Part shown: piece after piece, positions 56,900 to 64,000 of the stretch
How the letters are laid out: every line of letters starts with the position of its first letter
Position numbering within the stretch: the first letter of the stretch is position 1
From: Alphaproteobacteria bacterium UBA3612
Lineage (GTDB): Bacteria > Pseudomonadota > Alphaproteobacteria > Sphingomonadales > Sphingomonadaceae
DNA length: 64,000 nucleotides
Direction of reading: 5' to 3'
Assembly (NCBI GenBank): GCA_002375465.1
Contig: DFLT01000006.1
Span: forward strand, 111,903 to 175,902
Notes under the pieces: generated by a model
What the model saw: the letters and a program-made list of their open reading frames with translations, nothing else
Databases searched by the model: none
Told to the model about the DNA's origin: nothing
Position numbers and translations under genes: made by a program

Positions 56900-57838
56900 A
56901 TGAAGACCGACCTCGATCATCTTCCCCCGCAAAAGCAGCGCGAGATCGAGCGCGTCGTGCAGCTTATCTTCGAAGAATTCGACGATGCCTTCGCGCTCGC
57001 TAAGCATGAGTGGAAGAAGGCCGGGCGGATACTTAAGGTCATTCTTTACGGCAGCTATGCTCGCGGGACCTGGGTCGACGAGCCTCACACGGCCAAGGGA
57101 TACCGCTCCGACTTTGATCTTCTGATCATCGTCAACGACAAGCGACTCACTGACAGGGTGAAGTACTGGGCGAAGCTCGATGACCGGCTAATGCGCGAAT
57201 ATGGCGTTACCGGTACGCTCCAGACGCCGGTCAATTTTATCGTGCATACCCTGCAAGAGGTGAATAACGGGCTGGCACATGGGCGCTACTTCTTCATGGA
57301 TGTGAAGGAGGACGGGGTTGCGCTCTACCAATCCGACGACACCGACCTGCATACGCCCAAGCCGAAGACGCTGGAACAGGCGCTGGCGATGGCTCAGGAG
57401 TATTTTGACGAGTGGATGCCGTCAGCCGAGCAGTTTCTCATCCAGGGGAACGAGGCCACGAAAAGAGGCTGGAACAAGAAAGCAGCGTTTGAACTGCACC
57501 AAGCGGCTGAGCGCCTTTATCACTGCGTTCTGCTCGTTTGCACCTTCTATACGCCGCATAACCACAATCTTGCATTCCTGCGCACCCAGGCTGAACGGAT
57601 CGACCCGCGTCTTACTTACGTCTGGCCGCGTGAAACGAAGCGTGATCGCGCACGCTTCGAGAAGCTCAAGGAAGCTTACGTGAAGGCGCGCTACTCGAAG
57701 CACTACCGCATCAACAAGGAAGAACTCGATTGGCTCGGTGAGCAAGTCGAAGAGCTGGGTCGCGTCGTCCACGATGTATGCACAGAACGCCTCGAAAAGC
57801 TTCAAGCCGATGCCAAATCGTGCCCGGATAAGCAGTAG
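56900..57838 (+). CDS. nucleotidyltransferase-HEPN fusion protein
   Basis: A 312-aa protein. Residues 1-150 form a MNT-type nucleotidyltransferase: GSYARGTW at 51-58 and the metal-binding SDFDLLI at 70-76. Residues about 160-310 are a HEPN domain (FELHQAAERLYHCVLLVCTFYTP and YVKARYSKHYRINKEELDWL). Separate MNT and HEPN proteins form toxin-antitoxin pairs in which MNT modifies the HEPN toxin; here both are on one chain. Found on a mobile element, so defence or stabilisation is plausible. Start has AGAGATTAAACG upstream. Confidence 0.87.
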   Translation: MKTDLDHLPPQKQREIERVVQLIFEEFDDAFALAKHEWKKAGRILKVILYGSYARGTWVDEPHTAKGYRSDFDLLIIVNDKRLTDRVKYWAKLDDRLMREYGVTGTLQTPVNFIVHTLQEVNNGLAHGRYFFMDVKEDGVALYQSDDTDLHTPKPKTLEQALAMAQEYFDEWMPSAEQFLIQGNEATKRGWNKKAAFELHQAAERLYHCVLLVCTFYTPHNHNLAFLRTQAERIDPRLTYVWPRETKRDRARFEKLKEAYVKARYSKHYRINKEELDWLGEQVEELGRVVHDVCTERLEKLQADAKSCPDKQ

Positions 57839-58142
57839 ACGCCGATTTGATTGGCCGGCAGCTTATCGATCTGGCTTGCCGGAAGCAGACCTTCGGCTAT
57901 CGACCCCATTTCGGTGGTAGCAGCGCATTCGACCTATCGCCAAAAGCGGTCGTTCATGAAGAACCGGTTGTCGTTGGTAACGCGCCTCAATCCCAGCCAT
58001 TCTGGTACGAGATCTGAACGCCCAAAAACAGTTGATCGTATAGCGGCAGCTACGCGCTACACTCTCCGAGACACAACAAATCGTCGCGAAAAATTCAGAA
58101 TGTCAGCGGTCGACAAAAGGGCGGTCGCGAACCGCAGTCGAA
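57839..58142. other. gene-poor stretch
   Basis: About 300 bp between the nucleotidyltransferase-HEPN gene and the terminator of the small secreted-protein gene. A 102-codon frame exists (57851-58159, plus) but it has no recognisable domain or ribosome site and runs into the terminator, so I do not call it. Confidence 0.3.
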
Positions 58143-58171
58143 AACGGCGCCGGGTTTAAGCCAGCGCCGTT
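58139..58171 (-). terminator. intrinsic terminator of the small secreted-protein gene
   Basis: Stem AACGGCGC/GCGCCGTT with inner GG/CC pairing, followed on the minus strand by TTTTC. It lies 35 bp after the small gene's stop. Confidence 0.65.
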
Positions 58172-58205
58172 CATCGTTCTCATTCAATGCGAAGTGGCCT
58201 GAGAA

Positions 58206-58454
58206 TCAACCGTTGCATGAATACTCAAATTGCGCCGCGAAATAACCGGCGTTCTGGATTATGCGAATGACGTTGAAAGATGCCAGACCGCCATTCGAAG
58301 CACAGATGTTTTGCGCACCTTGCTCGGCCGCAGCTATGGCCTGTCCCACTTCGGGTAGAAATGGCCCGATATCCGTTTGCTGAGCAACCGCGGCAGAAGA
58401 GCCAAATGCGATTGCAGCCGAGAGTGCCAGAACCTTCGTTTTAGTTTTGAACAT
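58206..58454 (-). CDS. small secreted protein under a cobalamin riboswitch
   Basis: An 82-aa protein of no family I know. A clear Sec signal peptide (KTKTKVLALSAAIAFGSSAAVAQ) is followed by a mature part of about 58 residues with two Cys (in NICASNG and the C-terminal YSCNG), which could form a disulfide, and an amphipathic helix (VGQAIAAAEQGAQ). GGAG lies 9 nt before the ATG. It lies about 200 nt downstream of a cobalamin riboswitch and is the only gene before a terminator, so it should be made when B12 is scarce. A periplasmic role in B12 capture is inference. Confidence 0.75.
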   Translation of the reverse strand: MFKTKTKVLALSAAIAFGSSAAVAQQTDIGPFLPEVGQAIAAAEQGAQNICASNGGLASFNVIRIIQNAGYFAAQFEYSCNG

Positions 58455-58655
58455 GGTATTTTCTCCGTGGGCTCTGAGCGCTTCACGCCGATATAGTGGC
58501 TTGGATCTCCGGACCTCGGCCGAGCAGCCTGGTCAACGGACGCGATACGCCGACCGGGCGTGCTCGGAGCAATCCAAGCCGCTTATCGTCGCTCCGACGA
58601 AAATGATTCCGCGCCCGACCAATCCCATGAATCAGGCAAGAGCGACTCGCTCCGG

Positions 58656-58825
58656 TCGGTCTCCTGGCTCGCGGGTCATCACTTGAAATACACCTTCCCG
58701 AACCAAACAATCAGTCCAGTGGTTGCGGAGTGACCCGCCAGTATTTCTCGCTCGCCGCTTACAGTTGCAGGGACAGCCGCAGATTTGACCTTGGAGGGCC
58801 TCACTGTGTTCCCGTTACCGGTGCG
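58656..58825 (-). promoter_or_regulatory. cobalamin (B12) riboswitch 1
   Basis: On the minus strand, in order: GGTAACGGGAA, the core CTGCGGCTGTCCCTGCAAC with CTGTAAGCGG, CAACCACTGG, CGGGAAGG, and the B12 box GAGCCAGGAGACC. All are hallmarks of the cobalamin riboswitch. Downstream on the same strand is the 82-aa secreted-protein gene. A 7-bp stem (TCGGAGC/GCTCCGA) just after the aptamer may be the expression platform. Confidence 0.88.
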
Positions 58826-58911
58826 AACTTGAAGCTGAATGCGCGCAACTTTGCATGCAGCTGATTTTGAGTATCGGTACGCAGCTTTGAAAACAAGGGC
58901 TGATGCGCTCG

Positions 58912-58933
58912 TTTCGCGTCGAATAGCGCGAAA
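58912..58933. other. stem-loop between btuF-like gene and riboswitch 1
   Basis: TTTCGCG/CGCGAAA, 7 bp with an 8-nt loop, just after the btuF-like stop. No T tract follows on the minus strand, so termination there is weak or absent. Confidence 0.3.
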
Positions 58934-58940
58934 AACATCG

Positions 58941-59870
58941 TCAAACCCCATCGATGGAGATCCAATCCCGTCCCATCTCCAATGCCTGTGTTGGCGTCGC
59001 CCCAACCAACTGCGCGATCAGTTCAGCCGACTCGACGAGTCGTGGGCCAGGACGATTGAAAAGATGGTGGCCATCAACGGCAAAGACCTTCCCTTTGCGA
59101 ACCGCGGTAAGGTCTTTCCAACCGAAGTGGTCGACGAGCGACCCCAGATCGGCGAGCGTTTGTGGCAACAGATATCCGCAGGGCATCGCAACGATCAGAT
59201 CGGGATCGGCGGCAATCAAGTCGTCCCAATTCAGCCACGAGGAATGTTCTCCGGCTCGCGCGAACAATGGGTGACCGCCGGCCGCCTCGATTAGTTCGGG
59301 TACCCAGTTTCCTGCGGCCATCAGCGGATCGATCCATTCGATCGCGGCGACACGCGGGCGATCCATCCTCTCCGCGCTACTTCGGGATAGCCCTGACATC
59401 CGCTCCTTCAAGTCACCGACGACCGATGATGCACGCTCGGGAATTCCCGCCGCTTCGGCGACCTTAGCGAAATCGCTCCATACATCTTCCAATGTATCGG
59501 GTGCCAGCGACAGCAGCGTCGGGGCGGTTCCGATCCAGTCGCCGAGTGCTTCTTCCAGATCGGCAGGGGTGACCGCGCAGACCGCGCATTGCGATTGGGT
59601 CAAGATGAGGTCGGGCCGCAAGTCCCGCAGAAGCGCGGTATCGACTTCGTATACCGACAGTCCTTGCCTCACGATTTCCTGGATCCGGTCGTCGATCTGC
59701 CGCGACGTCAGTCCTTTCTCGAGTCTGGTCGACGTGACGACCGGCAATGCCTTTACGAAAAGCGGATAATCGCATTCGTGCGAGCGACCGACGAGGCTCT
59801 CTCCCAATCCGAGTGCGACGGCGATTTCGGTCGCGCTCGGCAGGAGGGACACGATGCGCGGCTGCGCCAT
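58941..59870 (-). CDS. BtuF-like cobalamin-binding protein without signal peptide
   Basis: A 309-aa periplasmic-binding-protein fold (PF01497 type). It begins PRIVSLLPSATEIAVALGLG, then LVGRSHECDYP, DLILTQSQCAVCAV, IEWIDPLMAAGNWVPELIEAAGG and DLIVAMPCGY. No signal peptide or lipobox is seen at the ATG 59870. The frame opens upstream to 59969, but that extension is not a signal either. Homologues without signals are annotated as cobalamin-binding proteins. It starts 1 nt after the membrane protein stop and is third in the B12 operon. Confidence 0.82.
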   Translation of the reverse strand: MAQPRIVSLLPSATEIAVALGLGESLVGRSHECDYPLFVKALPVVTSTRLEKGLTSRQIDDRIQEIVRQGLSVYEVDTALLRDLRPDLILTQSQCAVCAVTPADLEEALGDWIGTAPTLLSLAPDTLEDVWSDFAKVAEAAGIPERASSVVGDLKERMSGLSRSSAERMDRPRVAAIEWIDPLMAAGNWVPELIEAAGGHPLFARAGEHSSWLNWDDLIAADPDLIVAMPCGYLLPQTLADLGSLVDHFGWKDLTAVRKGKVFAVDGHHLFNRPGPRLVESAELIAQLVGATPTQALEMGRDWISIDGV

Positions 59871-59871
59871 G

Positions 59872-60426
59872 TCAGGCGAACCGTATTCGCGGAGAAGGTC
59901 CGAATAGCGTGGGAGCGGCTCTGGCGAGGAGCCAGGACGCCAACAACAGTCCTGCGAACCATAATGCATCGTTCGCGAAGATCTGTCCCACGATCGCCAT
60001 CGTGAAAGTCTCTGTCCCGCCTACCACCAAAGCAAACCCGAATAGCGCAGCCTCGTAAACAGCGAAGCCGATCAGAAAGGCGCCAAATGTCCGAAGGGTG
60101 CTCAGCTCGTTTTGTTCTCCCATGATGATGGCACCGGCGAGCATGGCGAGAATAGATGCGATGCCCAGCGCACCGCCCCAGGCGAACGCATATCCCGTGT
60201 GCGGGTAGCCGAGGACGGTGAACCCCAGCAACTGGTTGGTCGCCCAGATCGCGAGGATCGTCGTTAACGCGAGCGAGCGGCGCATGGTCGCGGCGGTCAC
60301 GATCGTAACAGCCACGAACGGCATCATGCAGGCGGCAACCAGCGATCCGCCCACCGTCGCCAAGGCAAGTGTGACAGGCCATGCGAACCTCGCAATGTCG
60401 GACTTTGCTATCATTTCATCCGTCAT
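59872..60426 (-). CDS. 5-6 TM membrane protein of the B12 operon, function unknown
   Basis: A 184-aa hydrophobic protein. TM candidates lie at about 14-47 (one long or two short), 50-72, 76-99, 108-135 and 140-170. Loop residues include TNQLLGFTVLGYPHTGYAFAW and GQIFANDALWF. I do not recognise a named family; the size and TM count resemble small single-component vitamin transporters such as BtuM or ECF S-components, but no shared motif is seen. AAGGAGAA lies 6 nt before the ATG. It sits between btuB and btuF-like genes, where BtuC/BtuD would be expected, so inner-membrane B12 transport is the natural guess. Confidence 0.72.
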   Translation of the reverse strand: MTDEMIAKSDIARFAWPVTLALATVGGSLVAACMMPFVAVTIVTAATMRRSLALTTILAIWATNQLLGFTVLGYPHTGYAFAWGGALGIASILAMLAGAIIMGEQNELSTLRTFGAFLIGFAVYEAALFGFALVVGGTETFTMAIVGQIFANDALWFAGLLLASWLLARAAPTLFGPSPRIRFA

Positions 60427-60437
60427 CGAAATTCTCC

Positions 60438-62369
60438 TTAGAAACGCGCGCGCGCGCCAATGGCGAACGAGCGTCCGGGCGTCGCGAAACTGAAGACATC
60501 CTCGTAATCGGCGGCCGTCAAATTCTCGACTCGGCCGAACAGCTCGACATTATCCATCACCCTCACGTCGGCGTTGACGTTCAGCAGAAAGTAGTCGTCC
60601 AGTTGCACGCGAACCGGCACGAACGAGGGATCGATGAAAGCGCTGTCGATCGTCTCTCCATTGTAGCGCGCAACGAGCGTGACCCCTCCGGCATCCTTGG
60701 GAGCGCGCCAGTCGACAGCCAGGCTGGCGGTATGGGAGGGCCGCCGCACTTCGCGCGCGCCATCCTCGTGGGAACGCAGATAGGTGTAGGCTCCATTGAC
60801 GCGCCAAGCTTCCGCGAAGCGCGCCTCGCCGAACACTTCGACGCCGTTTCTCTTGGATACGGTATCGCGATTGCCAGGGCTGGCGACGAAGTTCGGGGGC
60901 GGAAAAGAAGTGAAGATCTCTTCGTCCAGTTCGCTCTCGAAATAGGTGACCCCGATTGAAGCGCGCTCACCGAACAGCGACTGGTCGATCCCGATCTCCC
61001 ATCCGCTCGACTTCTCGGGCCTGAGGTCGGGATTGCCGATGAAACGGCCGTCCACGAACCCATATAGTTCGTAGAACGAGGGGTTCTTCACCCCCGATCC
61101 GACGGCCCCGCGCACTCGCGTAGCCGCAGCGATCCGATAGCTCGCCTGAAGCCTGTACGTGGTTGTATCGGCGAACTGGTCGTTCCAGTCCCTGCGGATG
61201 GATGCGGACGCGCTCGCTCGGTCTCCGAGATCGATCGCATACTGGCCGACGAGACCGACATTGTCGATCTGTCGGCGACCGGTGAATGCGAAGCGGGTCG
61301 GATCGGTGTTACGGAAGCGTTCGCGTTCGACATCGAGAGCCGCCGTGACCCGGTGGGTCAGACCGCCAGCCTCGATACGCAACGTCGTATCGTAGGACCC
61401 TTTCAACCTCTGGCCCTCGCTGCCATAGCTGCGTCCAGTCGAAGCGAAACCGTCGCGCCGGGTATCCGCGATCTGGGCCGAAAACGCTTGGGTCCAGCGA
61501 TCGTCGAGCAAGTCTAGCTCGCCCCTGATGAGCACATAGATAGCCTCGTTCTCGAAGCGGTTGCCGGGGCTATCGACCTGGAATCCGAAGGTCGGACTTC
61601 CCGGATCGGAATCGCTGTCGTTGAATTCGGCATTGGTGCGCGCGTAGCGTAATACACCAGTGAGGCGTGCATTGGTTGATGGCGCGAACGTCGTCTTCAG
61701 CGAGACCGCACCACTGTCGTTCGCAAGATCGCGCGTGCCGTTCCGGGCGCCTGGCGTGCCATCGGTGGTATTGAGTGTGGCGGACAGCGCGTAGTCGAGA
61801 TCGCCACTATATCCAGCGATCCGGGCAGCACCGTTCACCATGCCGAACGAACCGGCTTCGATCCGCGCGACCGCCCCGGGCGCATCGCGGCCGTCGAGAG
61901 TGATGTACTGGATGACGCCGCCGATCGCGTCCGACCCGTAGATCGCGCTCTGCTGTCCGCGCAGCACCTCGATCCGCGAAGCCTCGTCGGCGATAAGCGT
62001 TCCGAAATCGAACTCGCCGGCATAGGGATCCGACACCTCGATCCCGTCAACGAGGACGAGCGTATGGTTGGCTTCAGCACCGCGCAACCGAAGCTGTGTC
62101 TGACCGGGAACCCGTCCGACCGCGACCCCTGGGACGTCGCGGAGCACGTCGGACACCTCGCGGACTTGCCTCCGGTCGAGGATTTGCTCGTCGAGGACGG
62201 TGACCGATCCGCCGATCCGGTCGAGCGGCATGGGATCGGTGGCGCGGTTCCCGGTGACGACGATCGAGGTGTTGGATGTCTCTGGATCGGCAGCGGGATC
62301 GATGGTCTGAGCGAGCGATGGAGCCGGCAGAAGCACGGAAGACAGAAGCGACAGGTGAATGTATTTCAT
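60438..62369 (-). CDS. btuB: TonB-dependent vitamin B12 receptor
   Basis: A 643-aa outer-membrane receptor. Signal peptide (YIHLSLLSSVLLPAPSLAQ), TonB box SIVVTG, plug with LDRIGGSVTVLDEQILDRR, LRLRGAEANHTLVLVDGIEV, RIEVLRGQQSAIYGSDAIGGVIQYIT, and a 22-strand barrel ending SFAIGARARF with the terminal Phe. The plug and length match BtuB. It lies under a cobalamin riboswitch. The start at 62369 begins the signal peptide; the frame is open upstream through the leader, but that part shows no signal. Confidence 0.92.
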   Translation of the reverse strand: MKYIHLSLLSSVLLPAPSLAQTIDPAADPETSNTSIVVTGNRATDPMPLDRIGGSVTVLDEQILDRRQVREVSDVLRDVPGVAVGRVPGQTQLRLRGAEANHTLVLVDGIEVSDPYAGEFDFGTLIADEASRIEVLRGQQSAIYGSDAIGGVIQYITLDGRDAPGAVARIEAGSFGMVNGAARIAGYSGDLDYALSATLNTTDGTPGARNGTRDLANDSGAVSLKTTFAPSTNARLTGVLRYARTNAEFNDSDSDPGSPTFGFQVDSPGNRFENEAIYVLIRGELDLLDDRWTQAFSAQIADTRRDGFASTGRSYGSEGQRLKGSYDTTLRIEAGGLTHRVTAALDVERERFRNTDPTRFAFTGRRQIDNVGLVGQYAIDLGDRASASASIRRDWNDQFADTTTYRLQASYRIAAATRVRGAVGSGVKNPSFYELYGFVDGRFIGNPDLRPEKSSGWEIGIDQSLFGERASIGVTYFESELDEEIFTSFPPPNFVASPGNRDTVSKRNGVEVFGEARFAEAWRVNGAYTYLRSHEDGAREVRRPSHTASLAVDWRAPKDAGGVTLVARYNGETIDSAFIDPSFVPVRVQLDDYFLLNVNADVRVMDNVELFGRVENLTAADYEDVFSFATPGRSFAIGARARF

Positions 62370-62411
62370 GAGAACGAATTTCCGGGGCGCCGGGCGACTT
62401 GGCCGGAGCGT

Positions 62412-62425
62412 CCGCACGAGTGCGG
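62412..62425 (-). promoter_or_regulatory. leader hairpin before btuB
   Basis: CCGCAC-GA-GTGCGG, a perfect 6-bp hairpin, nested within a wider CGTCCG/CGGACG pairing in the leader between riboswitch 2 and btuB. Competing stems here may form the expression platform. Confidence 0.4.
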
Positions 62426-62562
62426 TCGACGAGACTGCTAGGGACGGACGCGTGCATCCCCCGGCAGTCCTGCCGATGCGGCTCCAACCGCTACTCGTCG
62501 CCCGGACGAAATTCGTTTCGCGCCTGGCCAATCCCATGAGCCCGGCAAGAGCGACACGCGCC

Positions 62563-62736
62563 GGTCGGTCTCCTGGCTCACGGGTTGTCGCACGAAACAT
62601 ACCTTCCCAGACGACAATTGCCGCCCAGTGGTTGTGGAGCCAACCCCACCCATGTTACGCGCTCGCCGCTTACAGTTGCAGGGACAGCCGCAGAATTGGC
62701 CTATCGAGACCTCACTGCGTTCCCGTTACCGGCACG
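62563..62736 (-). promoter_or_regulatory. cobalamin (B12) riboswitch 2
   Basis: The same ordered motifs as riboswitch 1: GGTAACGGGAACGCAGTGAG, the CTGCGGCTGTCCCTGCAAC core, CAACCACTGGG, TGGGAAGG, and GAGCCAGGAGACC. It lies about 195 nt before the btuB start. The two riboswitches and about 60 nt of downstream leader are closely similar, so one is probably a copy of the other. Confidence 0.9.
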
Positions 62737-62739
62737 CTT

Positions 62740-63594
62740 TATCGACATTTGATTCTGCCGACGCTCGTCTCATAGACTTTGGTCGAATGAGCGGCAAGCG
62801 CTCAGTTCCAGAGCAACGCAGCAAGACGATGGTCGCCGTTTTAGGGGGTAGGTGAACTTAATCCATCGTATCTGTTTAGGTCACCAACTGAAATGCCCAG
62901 ATGTTGATCCGTCGACCTTTGGATTGGCACCAGCTTTCGCTTTCGTCTGAGATCGATTCTCAACCCTTTCTTAAATATCGCGAATGGTGTCGGAAGCCGT
63001 ACGGCAGCATTTTAGTTTCTAATGCGCAAGCCGGACAGATCGCATACGGTCCAACTTCGTCGCCGGTTCAATGTCCTCTATATTGAATGCGCGGCCTAAA
63101 AGCCGACCGTCGCACACCCACCCTAAACCACGACATTAAAGCGTCAACATTATTGACCCAGAAGCTGACACATAGGCCGTCCACGAGCGTGGCTGCAACC
63201 AATCGTCGAGTATCCCGTGTGCGCTCGTAATCCGAATATCTGGCGCTTGGTGTGCGATGATCGCGTCGTTGCGCTGCCTTGGCGTTGCATCATTTAGCGA
63301 CGCTCTTAGACACTGCCGCTACAGAAACTTTGCAGCTTGGTTGCTAATCAGAAGCACACTCGCAACGCTATCACTGCAGGTCGCTGGCAGCGCCGGATAC
63401 AGTCGCGATGCACTCCGCTTGCAGGCGTAATCGGCGTGGGGTATTTGTCCGTAAGCGTCTGATTTGAAGAAAGAAAATGAGGGCGAGATAAAAGCGCCGC
63501 CGTCGGTCGGGGCGCAGGTGGTTGGTTTCGTTCAGTAATATGCGACGGCACCCATATTGCCCCTGCGGCGCTCATTTCAAAAAGTTCTTTGCTA
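62740..63594. other. gene-poor stretch
   Basis: About 850 bp upstream of riboswitch 2. Only short frames of up to about 75 codons on the plus strand and a 139-codon minus frame (63348-63767) of odd composition are present; none shows a recognisable domain with a good start. The promoter for riboswitch 2 must lie at the low-coordinate end. I see nothing else I can support. Confidence 0.3.
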
Positions 63595-63855
63595 TCAAAC
63601 AGATTGGCGACGGCGCTTGGCGTTCTGCGCTGTTTTCGTTCGGTAACCCGCTTTCGCCCGGACGTCCTTCGCCGTCCCGATGAGCATCGGTGCATTTGAC
63701 TGGAGTGCTTGCCCCCACGCCTCTGCGCTGCGGCGAAAGAACGACAGCTGCGGCGTAGGAACGTCATGTGGCGCAGGGTGCCCTAATCGATCGATACTCA
63801 GTGCTGATGGCGGGCCGGCCTGTTCCCTCCATGCTTCCCAAGGTCGGTCCGTCAT
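63595..63855 (-). CDS. hypothetical protein, doubtful
   Basis: An 86-aa frame from ATG 63855, beginning TDRPWEAWREQAGPPSALSI and ending in a basic tail (KTAQNAKRRRQSV). It is Trp/Arg/Pro-rich and soluble. No family is recognised and the ribosome site is weak (CGGGTG). Listed because it is the longest plausible frame in an otherwise empty stretch. Confidence 0.2.
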   Translation of the reverse strand: MTDRPWEAWREQAGPPSALSIDRLGHPAPHDVPTPQLSFFRRSAEAWGQALQSNAPMLIGTAKDVRAKAGYRTKTAQNAKRRRQSV

Positions 63856-63921
63856 CACCCGAAAGATGAAAGGATCGACGGCTATGCCATCTGCGAGCAC
63901 GACAGAGCATCCTTGCGAGCA

Positions 63922-64000
63922 ATGCGGGCCCAGGCCATCGAACTGATCGCCATGCGCGTACCCGAAGCCTGTCGCTATCTCGGGATCGGACGCAGCACAC
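63922..64000 (+). CDS. excisionase/AlpA-like helix-turn-helix protein, partial (runs off right edge)
   Basis: The visible 26 residues, from ATG 63922, read RAQAIELIAMRVPEACRYLG and then IGRST at the edge. The second half is the start of an HTH_17 (MerR-like, excisionase/AlpA) DNA-binding fold, in which RVPEACxxLGIGRST is the recognition-helix block. ATG 63952 is the alternative start. Such genes act as excisionases or as regulators at the head of replication modules on mobile elements. Confidence 0.6.
   Translation, partial: MRAQAIELIAMRVPEACRYLGIGRST

Larger units (their letters stand above)
54970..64000. mobile_element. left part of an integrated element (genomic island)
   Basis: Starts at the tRNA-Gly fragment, with the integrase first, then origin-like repeats, a nucleotidyltransferase-HEPN gene, B12-uptake genes and an excisionase/AlpA-like HTH gene at the edge. 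The right end is not in the window. Gene density is lower, with several gene-poor stretches. Whether the B12 locus belongs to the same insertion is inferred from position. Confidence 0.5.

Noticed and set aside
58483..58710. A 75-codon minus-strand frame between riboswitch 1 and the small secreted-protein gene
   Set aside because: It overlaps the riboswitch B12 box, is Arg/Ser-rich, and has no ribosome site; it is best seen as leader.
62370..62600. In-frame N-terminal extension of btuB by 77 codons through the leader
   Set aside because: It runs through the riboswitch leader, has no signal peptide, and would put the true signal peptide (YIHLSLLSSVLL) in the interior.
62901..63086. 61-codon plus-strand frame upstream of riboswitch 2
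   Set aside because: Weak start, no domain, and surrounded by DNA without coding character.

Overview
The window looks like a chromosome segment of an alphaproteobacterium, most likely order Sphingomonadales. This rests on high GC, the hisC-tyrA pair as in Zymomonas, a fused ThiS-ThiG, TonB-dependent receptors, and two sites fitting the alphaproteobacterial general-stress sigma EcfG consensus (GGAAC-N16/17-CGTT). No species is claimed.

Positions 1-49400 are mostly ordinary core genome. In order they hold: an edge fragment; a DedA membrane protein; an EcfG-type hemerythrin/PRC-barrel protein and a GGDEF protein; a thiolase; a solute-binding lipoprotein divergent from cysteine synthase; a tight ftsE-ftsX-ydcF-plsC-DUF2125 run; hisC-tyrA; small membrane and stress proteins (acidic TM protein, YqaE/Pmp3, CsbD) with tadA; thiSG divergent from aroQ-accB-accC; a branched-chain 2-oxoacid dehydrogenase run (E1alpha, E1beta, E2, E3); an M16 protease; an MscS channel; an orphan [2Fe-2S] subunit; a dienoyl-CoA isomerase; a VOC protein; gltD-gltB followed by a Sel1-type lipoprotein and an FGE-sulfatase-like protein with split base composition; uppP; recQ; a phytase-like esterase run; pepN; an M23 peptidase; and a stress-promoter operon (SDR plus a sorbosone-dehydrogenase/PEBP fusion).

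Positions 49400-54861 hold a metal/siderophore uptake run: DUF2946, a TonB receptor and a PepSY membrane protein. The PepSY gene is cut near its 3' end by an IS110-family (IS1111-group) element. The displaced 3' end of pepSY is still readable, in frame, right after the element. The element has a 269-nt noncoding right end where this group is expected to encode its guide RNA.

Positions 54925-64000 look like the left part of an integrated element. It begins at a displaced 3' half of tRNA-Gly(GCC), cut exactly at the anticodon loop. A tyrosine integrase follows, then a short origin-like tract (a perfect DnaA box and three 23-bp iterons), a nucleotidyltransferase-HEPN protein, and a vitamin B12 locus. 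An excisionase/AlpA-like HTH gene starts at the right edge. The B12 locus is all on the minus strand: riboswitch, btuB, an uncharacterised 5-6 TM membrane protein, a leaderless BtuF-like protein, then a second cobalamin riboswitch leading into an 82-aa secreted protein of unknown function. No BtuC or BtuD is present, so the membrane protein and the small secreted protein are the best candidates for undescribed B12-related functions.
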